Part shown: positions 25,806-33,140 of the stretch, one piece after another | Layout of the letters: the number at the start of each line of letters is the position of its first letter | Numbering within the stretch: position 1 is the first letter of the stretch | NCBI GenBank assembly: GCA_963823755.1 | Contig: CAWGMP010000007.1 | Location: 62,001-126,000, forward strand | Reading direction: 5' to 3' | From: GCA-003244245 sp963823755 | Lineage (GTDB): Bacteria; Actinomycetota; Actinomycetes; Mycobacteriales; Pseudonocardiaceae | Length of the DNA stretch: 64,000 bases | The notes under the pieces: generated by a model | What the model was told of the DNA's origin: nothing | The model's database searches: none | The model's input: only the letters and a program-made list of their open reading frames with translations | Translations under genes and position numbers: made by a program

Positions 25806-27152
25806 ATGGGGTTTGCCAGAGAGCGCGTCGATGATGAGGGCACGGTGCGGTACATGGCCGTCTACCGAGACCGCAAGGGACGGGTGCGGTCGGCGGGGAC
25901 GTTCCGCACCAAGAGGAAGGCCAACGACGCGTGGCAGAAAATGGAAGTCAAGATCGCTGAGGGGCGAGTAGGCGATCCCGCGCGGGGACGGATGATCTTT
26001 ACGCGCTATGTGGAGGACACCTGGCTACCCCATCACGTGATGGAGCCCTCCACCCGCGAGGGCTACACGTACTCCCTCCGTAAGCACATCATCCCCGAGT
26101 TCGGCTCCATGCAGATGAGCGACATCATGCCCGAGCATGTCCGGGAGTGGATCACCAGCCTCCAGGACAGAGACGTCACCCCCGCGACGATCAAGAAGAA
26201 CCACATGATCCTCAGTGTGATCTTCACGACCGCCCTCAATGATCAGGTGGTCTTCATCCACCCGTGCAAGGGCGTCAAAACCCCGACCGTGCCCGTCAAA
26301 TCCTACCCGATCATCACTCCCGAACAGTTCGACATGATCTATCAAGCGCTCCCCGACGCCGAAGCCCAGCTCCTTGTCGAGGCCGATATTGAAAGCGGCC
26401 TGCGGTGGGGCGAGCTGACCGAGCTCCGGGTCAAAGACCTCAACTTTCACACCCACATCCTCACCGTCAGCCGAGCCGTCGTGGAGCTCGATCGAAAATT
26501 CCACCCACAGGGCGAACGGTTTTTAATCAAAGAGTACCCCAAAAACAAAAAACACCGACACATGAAGATCAGCGCCCAATTCGTTCACAAGCTCCGAAAG
26601 CACTGCGACACCCTGCACCTTGATCGCGATGACCTCCTGTTCGCCATCCGCGATCAAGAGAACAACAAGCCCGCCGTTCGCGTGACCCCTCCTCATCCCG
26701 ATGGACTCGGGCTGACCCCACCCAACGACAAGAGCCGACAATACAAACACGGCACCACCAGCGGCTACGGAGCGGGCAGATGCCGGTGTGAACACTGCCG
26801 GGCCGCGTGTGCCCGCTACCGAGCACAACGACGAGCACAAGGAAAAGACAACCCCCGCACACCCCGAACGCTGGACACCGACGGGCACATTCCCAACGAC
26901 CATTTCCGAAACCACATATGGAACCCCGCGATCAAAAAAGCCGGTCTAGAAAAGGGGATCCGCGTTCACGATCTACGCCACGCACACGCCTCATGGCTGC
27001 TCGCCGGAGGAGCAGACCTCCAAGTCGTCAAAGAACGACTCGGCCACGGCAGCATCACCACAACCGAACGCTACCTCCACACCCTCCCCACCGCCGATGA
27101 GACCGCACTGACCGCACTCTCCACCATCCGCATCCGCTCCACCACACGGTAG
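25806..27152 (+). CDS. int: Tyrosine integrase of inner element
   Basis: The 448-residue recombinase has an N-terminal arm-binding domain, a core-binding domain (about 65-165) and a catalytic domain. Catalytic residues are Arg in 'SGLRWGELTEL', His-x-x-Arg in 'HDLRHAHASWLL', His in 'ERLGHGSITTTERYLH' and the nucleophile Tyr in the same segment. Between the box I and box II regions is an inserted Cys-rich segment ('CRCEHCRAAC'). A gagaggag site supports ATG 25806; 25773 is another possible start. It lies just inside att and likely integrates the element into tRNA-fMet. Confidence 0.9.
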   Translation: MGFARERVDDEGTVRYMAVYRDRKGRVRSAGTFRTKRKANDAWQKMEVKIAEGRVGDPARGRMIFTRYVEDTWLPHHVMEPSTREGYTYSLRKHIIPEFGSMQMSDIMPEHVREWITSLQDRDVTPATIKKNHMILSVIFTTALNDQVVFIHPCKGVKTPTVPVKSYPIITPEQFDMIYQALPDAEAQLLVEADIESGLRWGELTELRVKDLNFHTHILTVSRAVVELDRKFHPQGERFLIKEYPKNKKHRHMKISAQFVHKLRKHCDTLHLDRDDLLFAIRDQENNKPAVRVTPPHPDGLGLTPPNDKSRQYKHGTTSGYGAGRCRCEHCRAACARYRAQRRAQGKDNPRTPRTLDTDGHIPNDHFRNHIWNPAIKKAGLEKGIRVHDLRHAHASWLLAGGADLQVVKERLGHGSITTTERYLHTLPTADETALTALSTIRIRSTTR

Positions 27153-27283
27153 TTAACGAAAAAGATACTGCTGTAACGCCGCCACCGACCTGAGATAAAG
27201 CGCGTTCGCCCCTGAGGCCGACAAGTCGCAGGTTCACCTCTCACAGGCAATCGACTCACCCTGCGAGGGGCCATGTGGTCCCA

Positions 27284-27320
27284 ATAGTACCGGTAACGTT
27301 TCAAACGTTACCGGTACTAT
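27284..27320. promoter_or_regulatory. 37-bp perfect palindrome upstream of KfrA-like gene
   Basis: atagtaccggtaacgttt, one central c and the exact reverse complement form an 18-bp-arm palindrome, followed by a smaller one (cgtttgaaacg, 27323-27333). It lies 32 bp before the ATG. This fits an autoregulatory operator of a KfrA-type regulator; it could also fold as a hairpin. Confidence 0.65.
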
Positions 27321-27352
27321 TTCGTTTGAAACGTTTATGTTAGGGTTGGGGT

Positions 27353-28252
27353 ATGAATCAGAACGGTGACAGCGGATCTGCTGAATACGCGGATGGCTGT
27401 GTGTTCCCTGCTGGTCCCGAGGGGCGGGTATGCGGTCGCCCCGTAGCGAAAAACGGTAACTCTGTGGGTGGTAGACGTCCCTTGTATTGCGACGATCCTG
27501 ATCACACTCGGGGGAAGGCGTTTGCCGTGCGTCGCCGGTATGAGCTTGCTGCTGCTCGTGGTCAGGGTCACGGGCAGGGGATGGTTCAGGTCGAGGGGTC
27601 GGAGCGTCCGGTGACCGATGGCCGGGTCTCGTGGGGTGCCCTGGTGGCGAGGTTTGAGCAGTCCAGCGCGCAGCTGGCCACGATCCTTACCCGTGCCATG
27701 GAGGTCGTGCGCACCGTGTCTGATCCTGAGGCTGCCGGGTATGAGGTCGAGCAGACCCAGCGTGAGGCCGCTATCCAGGTCGCCCAAGCTCAGAGCTGTC
27801 AGGCCGCCGCGGAGCAGGAGGCGAGGACTGCTCGCCAGCAGGCTGCCCGCGGGGCGGAACGGCGTGCGCAGGCCGACGAGGCAGCCCAACACGCCCTACA
27901 TCAAGTCGAGCAGATGCGGGATGAACTGGTTAAGGCTCGCAGCGCCCGGAGCCGCGCTGAGGCAGACAAGGAGACCGCGCAGCGGGCCGCTGACCACGAC
28001 CACGCGACAGCCCAGGCGTTGCGGGAACAACTAGAACAACAACGTCAAGACCACCGCCGCGAGTTGGAGACTGTCCGCCACGAAGCCCACGACGAACGCG
28101 CCGCGCTAGCAAGACAGTACACCGACCAGATAGCGGCGGTGCTCGCTACCGTCCAGCAGGTCGGTGGCCATACCCCGTCCACGCCTGCTACACCGAAGAT
28201 CAGCACAACCACCCAAGGCGGGCGAAAAAACAGCAGGACCAAGCAGGTGTAA
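27353..28252 (+). CDS. KfrA-like coiled-coil DNA-binding protein
   Basis: The 299-residue protein has a Cys/His-rich N-terminus ('CVFPAGPEGRVCGRPVAKNG', 'YCDDPDHTRG') and then about 180 residues of Glu/Gln/Ala-rich coiled coil. The C-terminus is Ser/Thr-rich and basic. This is like plasmid KfrA proteins, which bind palindromes and help partition or regulate plasmids. A perfect palindrome lies just upstream. No ParA partner is present, so a partition role is not supported. Confidence 0.65.
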   Translation: MNQNGDSGSAEYADGCVFPAGPEGRVCGRPVAKNGNSVGGRRPLYCDDPDHTRGKAFAVRRRYELAAARGQGHGQGMVQVEGSERPVTDGRVSWGALVARFEQSSAQLATILTRAMEVVRTVSDPEAAGYEVEQTQREAAIQVAQAQSCQAAAEQEARTARQQAARGAERRAQADEAAQHALHQVEQMRDELVKARSARSRAEADKETAQRAADHDHATAQALREQLEQQRQDHRRELETVRHEAHDERAALARQYTDQIAAVLATVQQVGGHTPSTPATPKISTTTQGGRKNSRTKQV

Positions 28253-28290
28253 TCGGGCGTGTACAGTACCACGTTGAATAAGCACACGCC

Positions 28291-28392
28291 GCTATCACCA
28301 CCACAGCGCTCTACCTACACACCCTGGACACCGCCGACGAAACCGCACTGACCGCACTCTTCAACATCCGCAACGACCCCGTTAGAAATTAA
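28291..28392 (+). pseudogene. Integrase C-terminal remnant
   Basis: The 33 codons ending in TAA (28390-28392) match the last part of the resident integrase: 'ALYLHTLDTADETALTALFN' corresponds to 'RYLHTLPTADETALTALSTI'. The catalytic Tyr is retained, but there is no upstream gene. It is the trace of a second, related integrase that was mostly lost. Confidence 0.7.
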
Positions 28393-28525
28393 GTCACACA
28401 CTCTTCGACACAAACAAAAGAAGCGCGGGAAGAAATCTCATCGGTGAGACTCTTGGTATGTCTTGTCATACTGCGCTGGATTGGTATCGCGACGTAGAAT
28501 CGCGGCACGAGGGAAGTACCTCTAG

Positions 28526-28882
28526 CTAGGTCGTAATAGCATCGGACTGGTCACAAATTGTGGGATCTGTCCAGACAAGATGAAGGTATTGGGTGCGGGA
28601 GAACAGATCTAGTGCACTGTCGGCAGAGTTGAATGTTCCGGTGATTTTCCCATCGGGGCTAAATACCACAGCGCGGTCATCGAAGGCGGCCCCCCAAGCA
28701 AATACCCAGCCCTCGGCGGCCTCACCAAAAGGATCTTGACACAGAGCGAACAGTCGGGGTGCCGCATAGGTGACATATTTCGTGAGCAATTGGTCGAATT
28801 TTTCGTAATAGTCCGCCAATGTCTGCTGTTCTCCGTTATTGGCGGGCGCAAGGGTGTGATCGTCGTCGTGGTCTACAGTCAT
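28526..28882 (-). CDS. Hypothetical protein divergent from XRE gene
   Basis: The 118-residue protein is not recognised. It has an acidic start and a mixed core ('WVFAWGAAFDDRAVVFSPDG'). An agaagga site about 7 bases before ATG 28882 supports the start. Base composition is lower in GC than the backbone. It is divergent from the XRE/DUF397 pair and shares an operator-like region with it. Confidence 0.5.
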   Translation of the reverse strand: MTVDHDDDHTLAPANNGEQQTLADYYEKFDQLLTKYVTYAAPRLFALCQDPFGEAAEGWVFAWGAAFDDRAVVFSPDGKITGTFNSADSALDLFSRTQYLHLVWTDPTICDQSDAITT

Positions 28883-28958
28883 GGTTTTGTTCCTTCTCAA
28901 CATTTTCCCCGACCACGAGCCCCGCCCGGTGCCGAGCTCGCGCTACATGCATGTTCAG

Positions 28959-29015
28959 GTTTCACCTGTGAAACATATCATGTGTTTCAGAGACATTTTC
29001 ATATTTCTGAAACAC
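28959..29015. promoter_or_regulatory. Two inverted repeats between divergent genes
   Basis: gtttcac-ct-gtgaaac (28959-28974) and gtgtttcaga with tctgaaacac (28982-29015, 14-bp spacer) share the half-site gtttca. They lie between the divergent genes at 28882 and 29100, a likely shared operator for the XRE regulator. Confidence 0.55.
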
Positions 29016-29099
29016 ACTCAATCAGCACTAGGCCAATCGGGTGACGGTGTATTGGCGGACGATCTAGGATTAACCGATCACAAGAAGGGATAAGTAGAT

Positions 29100-29945
29100 A
29101 TGCCTAAACGTCCAGCGACCGCACGCGCTCGCGGGCTCGGCGCTGAATTACGGGAACTACGCAAAAAGGCCGGTCTGAGCACTCGCGACGTTGCACAACA
29201 GTTGAGATGGTCAGCGAGCACACTGAACCGCATCGAAAACGGCGGACGCAATATCACCAGTGAAGACGTTGCTGCCTTGTTGGCACTGTACAAGGTGACA
29301 GGCACAGAACGAGATCGTCTGCTAGAGCTTGCCCGGACAGCTGACCAGCCTGGCTGGTGGGAAAGAGCATCTTCTGCATTGCCCTCACAGCTGACCGCAT
29401 TGATCGGTTTTGAGTCTGAGGCAACACGAATCATCGACGTGAGCCTTGCGTTGGTCCCTGGCCTATTGCAAATACCGGAATACACCCGCGCATTACTGGC
29501 TGGCTCAGGTGTACCGAAATTAGAGATCGAGACGCTAGTAGTTGCTCGATTGGGTCGCCAAGCAATCCTCAGCAAACCTAGCCCACCGGAGTATGTGGCG
29601 ATCCTCGATGAAGCAGTGTTGAGGCGACCAGTCGGTGGGCGGCAAGTGATGACAGCACAACTACGACATATCATCACAGCCTGCCAACGATCAAACGTCA
29701 CTGTGCAAGTTATTCCCTTTGATCATGGTGAACACGCAGGACTCAACGGCTCATACCTTCTACTAGAGTTCAGCAAAGCGCGCACATTAGTTCACCTAGA
29801 GCACAGACGCTCAGGGATTTTTGTTGACGAACCCGACGATGTAAGTCCCTTTATCAAAATAACAGAAATTCTGCAAGAAACGGCGTTAAACTGTACCCGT
29901 TCGGCGGAATTTCTCGCCTCAATTGCGATAGGGTACGAGAGGTAA
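29100..29945 (+). CDS. XRE-family regulator with DUF5753 domain
   Basis: The 281-residue protein has an N-terminal HTH ('LRELRKKAGLSTRDVAQQL', 'STLNRIENGGRNITS') and the DUF5753 domain ('ALVPGLLQIPEYTRALL'). It is followed after 8 bases by a DUF397 gene, the standard two-gene unit. Such pairs often govern morphology or element genes. Two inverted repeats upstream may be its operator. Confidence 0.85.
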   Translation: MPKRPATARARGLGAELRELRKKAGLSTRDVAQQLRWSASTLNRIENGGRNITSEDVAALLALYKVTGTERDRLLELARTADQPGWWERASSALPSQLTALIGFESEATRIIDVSLALVPGLLQIPEYTRALLAGSGVPKLEIETLVVARLGRQAILSKPSPPEYVAILDEAVLRRPVGGRQVMTAQLRHIITACQRSNVTVQVIPFDHGEHAGLNGSYLLLEFSKARTLVHLEHRRSGIFVDEPDDVSPFIKITEILQETALNCTRSAEFLASIAIGYER

Positions 29946-29953
29946 AGTAGAGT

Positions 29954-30151
29954 ATGGACTTATCCGATGTCCAGTGGCGTAAATCTAGCGACAGCGGAGT
30001 TGAAAGCAACTGCGTCGAAGTCGCCTTCGCGACCGGCCACGTCTTTACACGCGACAGCAAAGATCCCACTGGACCTATAATTTCCTGCAACCAAACCGAG
30101 TGGTCAGCATTCCTGAATGCCGCAAAAAACGGTAATCTTGATCTTCTGTAG
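29954..30151 (+). CDS. DUF397 small protein
   Basis: The 65-residue protein has the DUF397 hallmarks: 'VQWRKSSDSG', 'NCVEVAF' and the end 'EWSAFLNAAKNG'. DUF397 proteins accompany XRE/DUF5753 regulators and antagonise or tune them in known examples such as BldB-related proteins. It is located right after the regulator gene and is presumably co-transcribed. Confidence 0.85.
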   Translation: MDLSDVQWRKSSDSGVESNCVEVAFATGHVFTRDSKDPTGPIISCNQTEWSAFLNAAKNGNLDLL

Positions 30152-30181
30152 ATCTTGTAACGTCTGGTTTATGTGTGCTGA

Positions 30182-30322
30182 TCACGAAGGGTTCCTGGCT
30201 CCGATATTGTCGCAAGACGTGTTGGCAAGAAGTCCGCAGGCGTGTAGTTGGGCATCGAGTGTTTTGACGGCGTGGGTGTTTTCCCAAGGTTGCATCAATG
30301 CTCGGCGAGCAAGAGTGCTCCC
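30182..30322 (-). pseudogene. Remnant of an XRE/TPR regulator C-terminus
   Basis: The minus-strand frame ending at 30182 encodes 'ARRALMQPWENTHAVKTLDA' plus 'QLHACGLL', nearly identical to the end of the intact regulator at 30876-32417 ('ATRALMQPWAATHAVKTLDA'). The rest of the gene is missing, replaced by the ORF on the plus strand. It shows that a paralogous regulator was present here. Confidence 0.6.
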
Positions 30323-30375
30323 TTGAGCTTCGAGACAACCAGATTGAACAGTTTCAAGCCACATTAGCGGCGGCC

Positions 30376-30753
30376 ATGGACGTGTGTCACACCGATATTC
30401 CGATACACGGGGAGCGCTGGGCCGACGAGGAAGAGGCCGACGAGACAGGAGCGCTGCCACCGTGCGGTATGGAAGAATCCACCTTCATCCAAGAGATCAA
30501 CAAGATGGTCGCCGCAGACGCACCAGAAATGCTCGCCCTGGTCGAGGAAATCGGGGATCGTGTCGATGCCATCACGATTGCGTACTGCCTAGCCTTCCCT
30601 GACCACGCCGAGCTGATCAGCACCGGTTCTGATTGTGTGCGCGGTAGTTTCCGCTCGGCGGAACGCGCCCGTAGGTTACTGTCGGCTGGTGACAAAGCCA
30701 AAGTCAGGCTAGTGTCGGTCACCGAAGCGCAGAAGCAAGCCAACGCCGCCTAG
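30376..30753 (+). CDS. Hypothetical protein
   Basis: The 125-residue protein is acidic at its start and helical after ('MLALVEEIGDRVDAITIAYCL'). No family is recognised. The ATG at 30376 is chosen because an earlier ATG (30298) lies within the antisense regulator remnant; its ribosome site is weak. Confidence 0.45.
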   Translation: MDVCHTDIPIHGERWADEEEADETGALPPCGMEESTFIQEINKMVAADAPEMLALVEEIGDRVDAITIAYCLAFPDHAELISTGSDCVRGSFRSAERARRLLSAGDKAKVRLVSVTEAQKQANAA

Positions 30754-30875
30754 CCCCCCACGCAGTCAGACCACTCAACCGATCATCGCGTCTCTCTTCG
30801 ATCGGGACAGCCGAGTGCCGGTTGATTTGATTCCCATCCGTCGGAGGTCAAGGCGCGGAGCACATCACCACGTCC

Positions 30876-32417
30876 TCAAATCGACGCTGCTGGGTCTGCT
30901 GGCGATTTTTGCGCGTGAGGGTTTGACGTGAGTCCGCACGCATCTAGTTGGGCGTCCAGTGTTTTCACAGCGTGGGTCGCTGCCCAGGGTTGCATCAATG
31001 CTCGGGTGGCGTGGAGTTCTTGGGTGAGTCGTGCGGATAGTTTGGCTTGGCTGGCCGCGTTGCCGAGAATATGGGCGGCTTCGGTGATGTCTTTGGACAG
31101 TACAAGGGCGTGGCCTAATCGTACTTGGCAGAATCCATACATTCGTACGTAGGTGGTGCGATCAAATTGCGCGTGGGCGGCGGTGGCGGCGCTGAGCGCT
31201 TGTTTGGGTTGACCGAGCAGTGATAGGAGAGTGCTGTGCTTGCAATCGATGATGCCGTGGTCTACCCAGTAGGCCGGTGACTCTGCGGCAGACCCGTTCT
31301 GTGGGTGGGTGAGCAATTCGTGAGCACGCTCATAAGCGGCCATACAGGGCGCGCACTGGCGGTCAAGGGCGAACGCGGCGGAGGCTTGCTGCTCCGCATA
31401 AGCCTTAAGCTGATAATCGTTGGTCCGTGCTGCGAGACTGCGGGCAGCAGCAGCGGCATCTAAAGCAGCAGGAGTGTCACCGCGTAGGAATGCTGCATTG
31501 CTGATGTAGCAGGCCGCGTAAGCAGAATATGCGGGATTACCGGCGTCATGAGCGGCTTTGCGCGCGTGTTCTAGATAGCGTCGGCCCGCGTCATGGTGAC
31601 CCATCTCAATGAGATACCAGCCGAGAGAACAAGCCATATTGCTATCGACCAGAGATAAGGGTTTGCGTAGCTGTGGCGGGCATCCACCCTGTAGGCGGTG
31701 CACCAATTGATGCTGCGCGACTACCGTGTCGAGTACCTGGCAGGGCCCTAGTTTGTCTTCTTGACGTTTACACGAGGCCAGCGTGAGCGCCAGAGTGTTC
31801 ACCACCTGAGCATCAACCCGGCTAGGAGCCTCGACAGCGTGGATCACGCGGGTGTGCTCGTCGGGGTCCACCCCAGACAAACCCACACAGGCCAGTGCCC
31901 ATCCCACGATTTGCATCGCGTCACGACGACCCAGCGACCGGACTAATCGTGTCACCACCTGCACCAGCTCCTCGGCTAGCTCCCCGTGCACCCACGCCGC
32001 ATCCCGACACCCACCACCCCGGGCTACCGGGAGCGCAGCACCCGGCCATCCCGGCGCAGGCAAGCCTGCCAGCGCTTCTAGCTGCGCCTGTGCGGCATTC
32101 TGCTGGGTCTGGCGGTGGTGGGTCCCACGACGGTCACGATAGTCGCGCTGGACAGCAGCCAGCGCCTCATGCTCGCTGATCAACACCCCCTCAGCGCCAC
32201 ACACGTCATCAGCGATCCTCCACAACGCAGCGGGCATCGCACGCGTACCGTGTTCGATCTTCGACAGCATGCTTCGCGTACGTCCCAGGGCCTGAGCAAG
32301 CTGAGGCTGAGACAACCCAGCCGCCCGGCGATACACCGCAAGACGTGTACCAAGACCGCGCCGCAGCATCCCCACAGTGGCACAGTCCAACTCCAGAGGC
32401 TCCCCACCGATGGTCAC
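30876..32417 (-). CDS. XRE-family regulator with TPR-like region
   Basis: The 513-residue protein has an HTH ('YRRAAGLSQPQLAQALGRTR', 'SMLSKIEHGTRAMPA') near residues 25-70 and a long helical region with TPR-like repeats up to the end. It resembles the regulator at 9146 in layout. Its C-terminus is duplicated as a fragment at 30182-30322. Direct GTGAC repeats just upstream of its start (32413-32455) may be operator half sites. Confidence 0.75.
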   Translation of the reverse strand: MTIGGEPLELDCATVGMLRRGLGTRLAVYRRAAGLSQPQLAQALGRTRSMLSKIEHGTRAMPAALWRIADDVCGAEGVLISEHEALAAVQRDYRDRRGTHHRQTQQNAAQAQLEALAGLPAPGWPGAALPVARGGGCRDAAWVHGELAEELVQVVTRLVRSLGRRDAMQIVGWALACVGLSGVDPDEHTRVIHAVEAPSRVDAQVVNTLALTLASCKRQEDKLGPCQVLDTVVAQHQLVHRLQGGCPPQLRKPLSLVDSNMACSLGWYLIEMGHHDAGRRYLEHARKAAHDAGNPAYSAYAACYISNAAFLRGDTPAALDAAAAARSLAARTNDYQLKAYAEQQASAAFALDRQCAPCMAAYERAHELLTHPQNGSAAESPAYWVDHGIIDCKHSTLLSLLGQPKQALSAATAAHAQFDRTTYVRMYGFCQVRLGHALVLSKDITEAAHILGNAASQAKLSARLTQELHATRALMQPWAATHAVKTLDAQLDACGLTSNPHAQKSPADPAASI

Positions 32418-32774
32418 AAGAGTGACTCTAGAACAGTGACAACCACAGGTGACAGATCAACAACCCCGCGCAGTCACCGGGCTCCTGTCACGGTGATCAC
32501 GACCGCAACAGTGCATCTATGGCACCTGGTGCCGTGACCACCATGACCCAAGCCCGCAACACGGTGGACGCAAGCGATAACCGCTACGTCGCGATGCTTG
32601 CGTGTAATGCCCCGAATCCGCGACACCAGGTGCTTTCCACACAACATACGGATCATCGAAAGAGGGAACGGTGATTGAGCAACACTACGACTCAGGCCGG
32701 ACTTCGTAAGATCATGAAAACACAGTTGGCGTAACTGGGTGTTTGAGTGCCTGAATGGGTGGAGGCTAGGAACC
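32418..32774. promoter_or_regulatory. Divergent gap with repeats
   Basis: The 357-bp gap has three close copies of gtgac near the regulator start (32419-32455), and a short palindrome ggcacc-t-ggtgcc at 32521-32533. No gene is seen. It holds promoters for the divergent genes. Confidence 0.35.
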
Positions 32775-33140
32775 GTGACAGATGAAAACAATCAGCCAGA
32801 CCAGAACACAAACAGTTTCCCATATGCCGAATTGGGTGTCCCGGTTGTGTCGTCGCCGTACCCGGAACCCCAATCGTTTGTTTGGTTCCCCCTCGCCGGG
32901 CAACGTCACGCCATCGACCGGCAAGACCGCAACGTCCCACGAGGGTCACCGATGCGCTGTCTCTGCGGAACCGTCTACCCCCGAGGTCCTGATGGCGACA
33001 TGGAAAAAACAATATGGCCTACCTGTCCACAATGCTGGGAGGCCACTTGCATCATCGTCGGACTACGCCCACGTCAACAATCTTCCCCGGAAACGGCCCA
33101 AACTGAGACAACACCGCAAACACGAGATTCTTACAGTTAA
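32775..33140 (+). CDS. Small zinc-finger-like protein
   Basis: The 121-residue protein contains 'CLCGTVYPRG' and 'WPTCPQCWEATC', two Cys pairs with the spacing of a zinc ribbon. The rest is Pro/Gln-rich and probably disordered. A ggagg site lies a little far from GTG 32775. Its 3' end overlaps the convergent regulator gene by 4 bases. Function unknown. Confidence 0.5.
   Translation: MTDENNQPDQNTNSFPYAELGVPVVSSPYPEPQSFVWFPLAGQRHAIDRQDRNVPRGSPMRCLCGTVYPRGPDGDMEKTIWPTCPQCWEATCIIVGLRPRQQSSPETAQTETTPQTRDSYS

Noticed and set aside
27200..27270. tRNA T-arm-like sequence (gtcgcaggttcacctc) after integrase
   Set aside because: Only the T-arm resembles a tRNA; no acceptor or anticodon arm fits, so it is not annotated.
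29078..29701. Minus-strand frame opposite the XRE/DUF5753 gene
   Set aside because: Shadow of a well-supported regulator gene.
30298..30375. Extended start for the hypothetical gene at 30376
   Set aside because: The extra codons lie within the antisense regulator remnant and are not expected to be conserved.
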